Source of the DNA: Solobacterium sp. UBA3691
GTDB taxonomy: Bacteria; Bacillota_I; Bacilli_A; Erysipelotrichales; Erysipelotrichaceae
DNA length: 29,012 nucleotides
Assembly (NCBI GenBank): GCA_002372175.1
Contig: DFIS01000063.1
Coordinates: 12,046 to 41,057, forward strand
Direction of reading: 5' to 3'
How positions within the stretch are numbered: position 1 is the stretch's first letter; every line of letters starts with the position of its first letter. Below the pieces are notes generated by a model. The model worked only from the letters and a program-made list of their open reading frames with translations, searched no databases and was not told where the DNA came from. The translations under genes were made by a program, and so were the position numbers. This document shows positions 23,599 to 29,012 of the stretch, in pieces.

Positions 23599-23622
23599 AA
23601 AGGGCACCGTGAGGTGCCCTTT
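23599..23622. terminator. Bidirectional terminator between transporter and phosphoribosyltransferase-like genes
   Basis: Perfect 10-bp stem AAAGGGCACC / GGTGCCCTTT with loop GTGA. The T-run is best on the minus strand, so it mainly ends the 23628 gene, but it also lies right behind the MFS gene. Confidence 0.88.
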
Positions 23623-23627
23623 AGGCT

Positions 23628-24278
23628 TTAGTCATTTTCAAATGTTGAGATACCGTAGGTATTGACGATAGCGTCCAGTTTCTGTCCTGCCTTGCAGAGC
23701 GGGCATTCATGATAGGACTTAGTCATGTAATCCTGCATGATATATTTTGTGTTGAAGATCGAAGATACAGGATATCCGGCACACTCGTCAACAGAAGCGA
23801 AGATCGCGCATACACCGGCAGGATCACCGCCGTAATACCGTACTGCTTCTATACCGCCCTGGACGGTATATCCGGTAGTGACGGAAGCGGCCAGGATAAG
23901 CACGTGCTTGTTGGCGATCATCGGAGAGATATTCTCGCGGAAGATCAGCTGGCTTCCGGTCGTGTGTTCAGGTGTGACAACATAGATCGTATTATGCTGG
24001 TTGATGTTGTGGAATCCAATTCTGGTCAGCTCACTGGCCATGCATGCACCGACGACTTCCGTTCCGTCAAGACACAGGATCGTGTCGATGATCGTGGATG
24101 TCTGGTATTTCCTGACAAGTTCTTTCGCAGCTTCTTTAGCTTCGGAAAGACGATGCTTTGTCATTGTCAGATCAACATAATAGTTGATATGGCTGTGACT
24201 CGTCGCAAAATGTCCCCTGGCATATCTGAGTTTCAGATTACTGTTGGGATTAGGTAATTCCATCATTTTGATTGCCAT
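23628..24278 (-). CDS. Phosphoribosyltransferase-like protein (PyrE-like fold), atypical PRPP loop
   Basis: 216 residues. The overall pattern is a type I phosphoribosyltransferase: N-terminal hood region (RYARGHFATSHSHINYYVDL), core strand TIIDTILCLDGTEVVGACMA, and the PRPP loop at 126-136 followed by GGIEAVRYYGGDPAGV. The loop reads VLILAASVTTG, whereas active enzymes normally have two acidic residues (VxxVDDVxTTG). Near the C-terminus C192-P-L-C195 could bind metal. Start ATG 24278 has AAGGAGA 5 nt upstream. No pyrimidine or purine genes are nearby. It may be a specialised enzyme, or a binding or regulatory protein derived from one. Confidence 0.75.
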   Translation of the reverse strand: MAIKMMELPNPNSNLKLRYARGHFATSHSHINYYVDLTMTKHRLSEAKEAAKELVRKYQTSTIIDTILCLDGTEVVGACMASELTRIGFHNINQHNTIYVVTPEHTTGSQLIFRENISPMIANKHVLILAASVTTGYTVQGGIEAVRYYGGDPAGVCAIFASVDECAGYPVSSIFNTKYIMQDYMTKSYHECPLCKAGQKLDAIVNTYGISTFEND

Positions 24279-24308
24279 AATTATCTCCTTAAGACATATC
24301 TTTACTAA

Positions 24309-24317
24309 ATTATAACA
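24309..24317 (-). promoter_or_regulatory. Extended -10 promoter of the phosphoribosyltransferase-like gene
   Basis: On the minus strand TGTTATAAT, a TGn extended -10 with perfect TATAAT, about 30 nt before the ATG at 24278. Confidence 0.55.
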
Positions 24318-24368
24318 AAACCTGAATGTACATGCTACGGGGTACATAAAAAGAGATGAAAGGAGTTG

Positions 24369-24377
24369 TGCTATACT
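24369..24377 (+). promoter_or_regulatory. Extended -10 promoter placed for leaderless transcription
   Basis: TG-C-TATACT ends 6 nt before ATG 24384, the normal distance to the transcription start. The purine-rich AGGAG at 24361-24365 lies upstream of the -10 and so would not be in the mRNA. Confidence 0.5.
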
Positions 24378-24383
24378 TTTGAT

Positions 24384-25301
24384 ATGAGCGAAAAGATAAA
24401 GCCAATGATGAATCTGACAGATAATGAGAAAGCATATGCTGAATCATTTGCAGAGACGATCAGTTTTGCGGACAGGACGGTGATCCTGCAGTACGGGGAT
24501 GCGGTCAGAAAGAAAGTAACGGAATTCTCTGCATCTTCGCTGTTTACCGTGCCGGCATCTGATCTGAATGAGATGGACAGTGATATACGCAGGGTCATGC
24601 GCAAGCTGAAAGAGTTTCAGACGGCATTTAACAGAGACAGTGATATCACCGACAACACGGAAAGCTCGATACGTAAGTTCAGGGATCTGTATGACCGCTT
24701 TTCCAATGCATTAACGGAATGCACACGCAGGATGGAGATCATTCAGGCATCACTGCTGAGACATCACAGGCGTATGGAAAAGCTGAAGGAACAGGCGCTG
24801 AACTATGTGCGTGAGTATGACATGTATATCCTGGCCGGTGAAAAAGCTCTGCAGGCACACAGGGAGACAGTTTCTGCACAGATGTCGCAGAAAGCCGAAC
24901 AGAGCTGTATCCTTGAAGACAGTATACGGGCGGAGGAAGACAGACAGGCATGTGAACTGTTCGCAAAGAGACTGTATGATCTTTCGGTGAGCAGAGCTCT
25001 GCCGTTACAGACCGCGGCGCAGATCGGTGTGATCCAGAGCACGGATGAGGTGATTGCGGACAGTATCCGGAAACTCAGCACGGATACCTTCTCTCTGTAC
25101 AGAAACAGGGTCATACTTGCGCTTGGACTTCAGGAGTCAAAGGATACAACGGGAAAGATGATCGATCCCAAACTGTTTAAAGAAGCGAATAAAGATCTGA
25201 TGGATGCGTTCTCGGCAGTCCTCAGGATACATACACAGAGTGTAGAAGAGCAGAAGAAAGGTCTGACGGTATTTGCCGGTCTGTTCCGGCAGGAGAAGTG
25301 A
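24384..25301 (+). CDS. TelA-like (toxic anion resistance family) helical protein
   Basis: 305 residues, almost wholly alpha-helical and charged, no membrane segment. The opening fits TelA proteins: AESFAETISFADRTVILQYGDAVRKKVTEFSASSLF, then a spaced helix bundle (VMRKLKEFQTAF, LLRHHRRMEKLKEQAL, YILAGEKAL). Family members are linked to tellurite resistance and cell-envelope stress, with no defined biochemical activity. The ATG at 24384 is preferred; the in-frame TTG at 24366 abuts AGGAG directly and lies inside the -10 region. It overlaps the next gene by 1 nt (TGATG). Confidence 0.65.
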   Translation: MSEKIKPMMNLTDNEKAYAESFAETISFADRTVILQYGDAVRKKVTEFSASSLFTVPASDLNEMDSDIRRVMRKLKEFQTAFNRDSDITDNTESSIRKFRDLYDRFSNALTECTRRMEIIQASLLRHHRRMEKLKEQALNYVREYDMYILAGEKALQAHRETVSAQMSQKAEQSCILEDSIRAEEDRQACELFAKRLYDLSVSRALPLQTAAQIGVIQSTDEVIADSIRKLSTDTFSLYRNRVILALGLQESKDTTGKMIDPKLFKEANKDLMDAFSAVLRIHTQSVEEQKKGLTVFAGLFRQEK

Positions 25302-26680
25302 TGATGGAACTGAAGATCTGGCATACAAATGATATACACAGCCGCTTTGAACGTCTTGGCGCGATTGCCGGGTATCTGCGTACACATGCGTCCGCGGATG
25401 ATCTGATCCTCGATGCCGGTGATCTCGCAGATGAGCGTTCACTGATCGTTGCCGGTACGGGCGGTGCCGGAGCCCTGCGTCTTCTGAAAGCAGCCGGATA
25501 TACAGCAATGGCGATCGGAAACAACGAATTCTTTGCCGGGCCTGAGAAGATGACAGAGATGAGCAGACAGGGTGTGGAGCTGCTCTCCTGCAATATGACC
25601 GATCTTGAGAGAAAGGTGATCCCCGGGATCCGTTCGCATATGATCATTGAGAAAGCCGGCATGCGTATCCTGGTCATCGGGATCAGTCCGTACCGGACAA
25701 GACCGGAGGATGCGACGGAGTTTACCGATATGGCAGGCATCAAGATCGAAGATCCCGCAGAACGCATACGGAAGATCCTGCAGGAAGAACAGGGCCGCTA
25801 TGACATCAGTATCCTGCTTTCCCATGCCGGTCTGCGCAGAGACAGAGAGCTGGCGGCGAAACTGCCCGCAGATCTGATCATCGGCGGACATACGCATGAT
25901 GATCTTGAAAAGGGTGAGACCGTAAGCGGTACGTTCATCCATCAGTCAGGAAGACACGGTGAACTGCTGGGACTGGTACGCATACAGACAGAAAACGGCA
26001 GGATCATCGCCATACAGGCTGAGAATATACCGAATACCTTTGCGGAGGATGAGCTGTTTGCACAGCTGATCAGAGAGGAAGAAGAACGCGGTATTGAAGC
26101 CCTGAAAAAACCGCTGTATGAACTGGACCATGATCTGCACTATGATGCGTTTGAGGAATGTGAGGCATGTAACTGCGTGGCAGATATTCTGCGTCTTGAA
26201 TACGGAGGGGATCTGTCAGTGATCAACCACGGTATTCTTTCGTCGGATATCTGCAGGACGGTATCCAGGCTGAGTCTGCTGGAGGAATCACCGTCGATCC
26301 TGAATCCCACGGTCGTCTACTGGAAGGGAAGGGTGATCAGGGAAGCCCTGAAAGCTTCCTTTGAGCCGGAGCGAATACACGGAGACGGGGCAGGACCAGG
26401 CTTCCGCGGCGATGTGCTCGGCAGGCTGGCTGTCAGTCATAATGTGCAGGTCTTCGGCAGAGCAGAGCGTATTCTGATCAGCGGGGAGCCTCTGCAGGAT
26501 GACAGGACATATGAAGTGATCACCAGTGATTATCTGTTCCGGGGAAGCGGTTATGAGATGCTTAAGGGATCGGAACAGAAGGAAAGATACAGACCAGGAT
26601 ACTTCAGAGATATGCTGGAAAGAAATCTCTGCCGTGACGGATATGCAGAGACGGCGGGTATACGGCGTTTCCGCAAATAG
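25301..26680 (+). CDS. YunD-type bifunctional metallophosphoesterase / 5'-nucleotidase family protein
   Basis: 459 residues. The N-terminal calcineurin-like domain has HTNDIHSRFE (D11, H13), LDAGDL (D41), GNNEFF (N74), LLSHAG (H175) and GGHTHDD (H197, H199), the two-metal centre. The C-terminal half has the 5'-nucleotidase C-domain features LSVINHGILSSDI and YEVITSDYLFRGSGYEM. There is no signal peptide, so it is cytoplasmic like Bacillus YunD, unlike secreted UshA. The usual catalytic pair of GNHEFD is replaced (GNNEFF). ATG 25301 overlaps the previous stop; ATG 25304 is an alternative with AGGAG at slightly better spacing. Confidence 0.85.
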   Translation: MMELKIWHTNDIHSRFERLGAIAGYLRTHASADDLILDAGDLADERSLIVAGTGGAGALRLLKAAGYTAMAIGNNEFFAGPEKMTEMSRQGVELLSCNMTDLERKVIPGIRSHMIIEKAGMRILVIGISPYRTRPEDATEFTDMAGIKIEDPAERIRKILQEEQGRYDISILLSHAGLRRDRELAAKLPADLIIGGHTHDDLEKGETVSGTFIHQSGRHGELLGLVRIQTENGRIIAIQAENIPNTFAEDELFAQLIREEEERGIEALKKPLYELDHDLHYDAFEECEACNCVADILRLEYGGDLSVINHGILSSDICRTVSRLSLLEESPSILNPTVVYWKGRVIREALKASFEPERIHGDGAGPGFRGDVLGRLAVSHNVQVFGRAERILISGEPLQDDRTYEVITSDYLFRGSGYEMLKGSEQKERYRPGYFRDMLERNLCRDGYAETAGIRRFRK

Positions 26681-26710
26681 GATATGATAGATATATAAGG
26701 GAGAAGGAAA

Positions 26711-27973
26711 ATGAAAAAGAAAGTATTGGCTGTCGGTATGGCAGTGGCTGTGCTGGCAGGATGTGCGGCATCACCCCGTGACATGCTGATCAAAGCCTAC
26801 GAGAAAAACACAAATATGTCTTCCGCACAGATCGACGGTACGATCACGATATCCGCTTCTGTTGAGGAGGCCAGTCTTGAGATCCCGATCGATCTGACGC
26901 TGATCTTCGATACTCACGAGGAGAAGGAGAAGACAGATGACGAGACATATGTCAAAGCAGATCTCTCACTGTTTGGAAATTCCTTTACCCAGCAGATGTG
27001 GGTGAAAGACGGCATGATCTATACCGATGACGGAACACATAAGACCAAACAGGCATACAGCGCTGATCCGGAGAGTGCACCGGAGATCGATCCCGATAAG
27101 TTTGTGGACAGCATGTTTGAGAGTCTTGAATCTGCCAAGATCAGTAAGGATGGAGATGAGCGTGTACTGACACTGACACTGAACAAGGAGAATGTATTGT
27201 CTCTGCTGAATGATCTGTTAAACCAGAACAAGCAACTGGAAGACAGTGTGGAAGTGATCGATCTTTTCAAGGAGATCGATACAGAGGCTCTGACCTTCCA
27301 TGATATCGAGATCAGGGTCGGCAAGGATGACTATATTAACAAGGTATCTCTCGGTGCCGATATCAATATTGAGGGGACTGCCGGTGTCCTGAATGCAGAG
27401 TTTACGATCAAGGACCGCAACAGTGCGGTGATCCCGGCATATGATCCGGCGGAGTTTGCGGATGAAACTGTTGTCGATGATCTGGAAAATGAGATCGGCA
27501 GTACGGATACAGAACTGAATGTCAGCGGTGAAGAGGATCAGAGTGAAGCCTACGGTGATGATTATACGGTAAATATCTGGTTCGATGACGGGGCAGAATA
27601 CTGGATCCGGTCTCCCGAAGATCAGGATGCGTTCTGTTACTTCGACGAGGATGAACAGCAGCTGTATTTCTTCACCGAAGAGGATCTGCTGGCATCGGGA
27701 ATCTTCCTGAACAGAGACAGTCTGCGTGATTATCTTGGAAAGATGGCACAGGATGAAGAGAATTATACTCTGCATGATATTACAGTGATCAGTGACGGGA
27801 TCACCCGGACCAGAGGCTGTGCCAAGAAGGATACGGAGATACTCAAGGCTGGCACACCGTATGCCGGTATTGTCTACGATGACCGTGCATATGGCTTCCT
27901 GATGGTCGGCTACGGCAGTGAAGAAGACTTCATCAAACTGACAGATGCGATCGACTTTGATTACCAGCACTAA
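26711..27973 (+). CDS. Acidic lipoprotein, unknown function
   Basis: 420 residues. A lipoprotein signal peptide (MKKKVLAVGMAVAVLAGC, lipobox LAGC with C18) means the mature protein is anchored outside the membrane. The body is rich in Asp and Glu and in repeating beta-strand patterns. The N-terminal half (EKNTNMSSAQIDGTITISA; DETYVKADLSLFGNSFTQQM; KDGMIYTDDG) resembles LppX/DUF6612-type lipoproteins that cradle hydrophobic ligands; this likeness is only by pattern. The C-terminal half is a different acidic domain. AAGGGAGAAGGA precedes ATG 26711, and TATGAT at 26683-26688 may be its own -10. Otherwise it is read through from the YunD-type gene 30 nt upstream. Confidence 0.75.
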   Translation: MKKKVLAVGMAVAVLAGCAASPRDMLIKAYEKNTNMSSAQIDGTITISASVEEASLEIPIDLTLIFDTHEEKEKTDDETYVKADLSLFGNSFTQQMWVKDGMIYTDDGTHKTKQAYSADPESAPEIDPDKFVDSMFESLESAKISKDGDERVLTLTLNKENVLSLLNDLLNQNKQLEDSVEVIDLFKEIDTEALTFHDIEIRVGKDDYINKVSLGADINIEGTAGVLNAEFTIKDRNSAVIPAYDPAEFADETVVDDLENEIGSTDTELNVSGEEDQSEAYGDDYTVNIWFDDGAEYWIRSPEDQDAFCYFDEDEQQLYFFTEEDLLASGIFLNRDSLRDYLGKMAQDEENYTLHDITVISDGITRTRGCAKKDTEILKAGTPYAGIVYDDRAYGFLMVGYGSEEDFIKLTDAIDFDYQH

Positions 27974-27992
27974 GCGTATACGTGACAATTAA

Positions 27993-28026
27993 AAAACAGA
28001 GAGTTCGGATGAGAACTCTCTGTTTT
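27993..28026. terminator. Bidirectional terminator between lipoprotein and pckA genes
   Basis: Perfect 14-bp stem AAAACAGAGAGTTC / GAACTCTCTGTTTT (27993-28006 with 28013-28026), loop GGATGA. T-runs flank it on both strands. Confidence 0.92.
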
Positions 28027-28039
28027 ACTTACGGATCGA

Positions 28040-29012
28040 TTACTCTTCGTCGAGCTGAGGACCTGCACTGACGAGTGCCTTACCTGCAGGATTGTACTCA
28101 TACTTGTGGAAGTTCTTGATGAATCTGCCGGCGAGATCCTTGGCCTTGGCTTCCCACTCTGCAGGATCACCGTATGTGTCACGAGGATCCAGAATGCCTG
28201 TGTCAACACCGGGGAGCTCTGTCGGTACTTCGAAGTTGAAGTAAGGGATAGTCTTTGTCGGTGCCTTCAGAACATCACCGTTCAGGATAGCATCGATAAT
28301 ACCGCGGGTATCCTTGATGGAGATACGCTTGCCTGTGCCGTTCCAGCCTGTGTTGACCAGATAAGCCTTGGCTCCGCTCTGTTCCATTCTCTTGACCAGT
28401 TCTTCACCGTACTTTGTCGGATGCAGCTCGAGGAATGCCTGTCCGAAGCATGCGCTGAAGGTAGGTGTAGGCTCTGTGATACCACGTTCTGTACCGGCCA
28501 GCTTAGCTGTGAAACCGGAGAGGAAGTAGTACTGTGTCTGCTCAGGTGTCAGGATGGAAACCGGAGGCAGAACACCGAAGGCATCAGCAGATAAGAAGAT
28601 GACATTCTCTGCTGCAGGACCTGCGGAAACAGGACGAACGATCTTTTCGATGTGATCGATCGGGTAGGAAACACGTGTGTTCTCTGTAACGCTCTTGTCA
28701 GCGAAGTCGATCTTGCCTTCAGCATCGACAGTTACGTTCTCGAGCAGAGCATCACGTCTGATCGCATTGTAGATATCCGGTTCGGATTCCTTATCCAGAT
28801 TGATGACCTTTGCATAGCAGCCGCCTTCAAGGTTGAAGACACCGTTGTCATCCCAGCCGTGCTCATCGTCACCGATCAGCAGACGCTTCGGGTCTGTGGA
28901 CAGTGTTGTCTTACCTGTGCCGGAGAGACCGAAGAAGATCGCTGTGTTCTTGCCTTCCATGTCTGTGTTGGCGGAGCAGTGCATTGAGGCAATGCCCTTC
29001 AGCGGCAGATAG
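28040..29012 (-). CDS. pckA: ATP-dependent phosphoenolpyruvate carboxykinase, C-terminal part
   Basis: About 324 residues read in frame from the window edge (YLPLKGIASMHCSAN...) to the stop at 28040; the full enzyme is near 530-540 residues. It converts oxaloacetate and ATP to PEP and CO2, or the reverse in fermenting anaerobes that make succinate. Visible: P-loop kinase-1 GLSGTGKTTLS, kinase-2 LIGDDEHGWDD, metal- and substrate-site residues in NLEGGCYAK, and the ATP-enzyme C-terminal pattern GWNGTGKRISIKDTR. The stop is preceded by an acidic tail (LDEE). The gene is convergent with the lipoprotein gene across a bidirectional terminator. Its promoter is outside the window. Confidence 0.97.
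   Translation of the reverse strand, partial: YLPLKGIASMHCSANTDMEGKNTAIFFGLSGTGKTTLSTDPKRLLIGDDEHGWDDNGVFNLEGGCYAKVINLDKESEPDIYNAIRRDALLENVTVDAEGKIDFADKSVTENTRVSYPIDHIEKIVRPVSAGPAAENVIFLSADAFGVLPPVSILTPEQTQYYFLSGFTAKLAGTERGITEPTPTFSACFGQAFLELHPTKYGEELVKRMEQSGAKAYLVNTGWNGTGKRISIKDTRGIIDAILNGDVLKAPTKTIPYFNFEVPTELPGVDTGILDPRDTYGDPAEWEAKAKDLAGRFIKNFHKYEYNPAGKALVSAGPQLDEE

Noticed and set aside
1..29012. Mobile elements, CRISPR arrays, tRNA or rRNA genes, restriction or other defence genes
   Set aside because: No terminal inverted repeats, transposase motifs, regularly spaced repeats, or tRNA/rRNA signatures were seen on either strand.

Overview
The window looks like chromosomal DNA of a low-to-mid GC Bacillota, probably a gut anaerobe. 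The reasons are AGGAGG-type ribosome binding sites, compact hairpin-plus-U terminators, a fused PTS permease, a SpoIIE/STAS/RsbW-type partner-switching locus, AraM and ATP-dependent PEP carboxykinase. An Erysipelotrichaceae-like host is my guess from overall gene flavour; no rRNA is present to prove it. I see no mobile element, phage gene, CRISPR array, tRNA or rRNA, and no gene-free stretch longer than 300 bases.

Layout. 1-2121 (minus): the end of an arabinose-type operon, with araM (glycerol-1-phosphate dehydrogenase) overlapping araB (ribulokinase, cut by the window edge). 2234-2647: a small membrane protein. 2796-5072: a tandem-duplicated DUF1538 membrane protein with two P-II-like proteins. 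5233-7137: a PTS EIIBCA permease of the beta-glucoside/sucrose type, ending convergently with an AraC regulator. 8276-10028: a HisJ-like PHP phosphatase and a metallo-beta-lactamase-fold hydrolase. 10029-13769: an AraC regulator divergent from an enolase-superfamily dehydratase and a DASS/SLC13 transporter, which reads as a sugar-acid uptake and dehydration unit. 13850-14530: a DUF1275 membrane protein, possibly read from a leaderless mRNA.

14689-18918 is the most unusual part: STAS protein, membrane-bound SpoIIE-type phosphatase, a single polypeptide joining a STAS domain, an APH/choline-kinase-like domain and an RsbW-like ATPase domain, and a PHP phosphoesterase. The genes are 5 nt apart or overlap by 4 nt. 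A DUF2264 protein and a 50-residue membrane ORF follow, up to a terminator near 21176.

21195-23575: divergent PfkB-family sugar kinase and MFS/GPH-type sugar transporter. 23628-24278 (minus): a phosphoribosyltransferase-like protein with a non-acidic PRPP loop. 24384-27973: a TelA-like protein (possibly leaderless), a YunD-type metallophosphoesterase overlapping it, and an acidic lipoprotein. 28040-29012 (minus): the C-terminal part of pckA.

Regulatory themes seen directly: repeated extended -10 promoters (TGnTATAAT-like), several bidirectional terminators between convergent genes, and two genes whose ATG sits where transcription should start. The main candidates for something not well described are the STAS-kinase-ATPase fusion with its operon, and the DUF1538 plus double P-II-like module.
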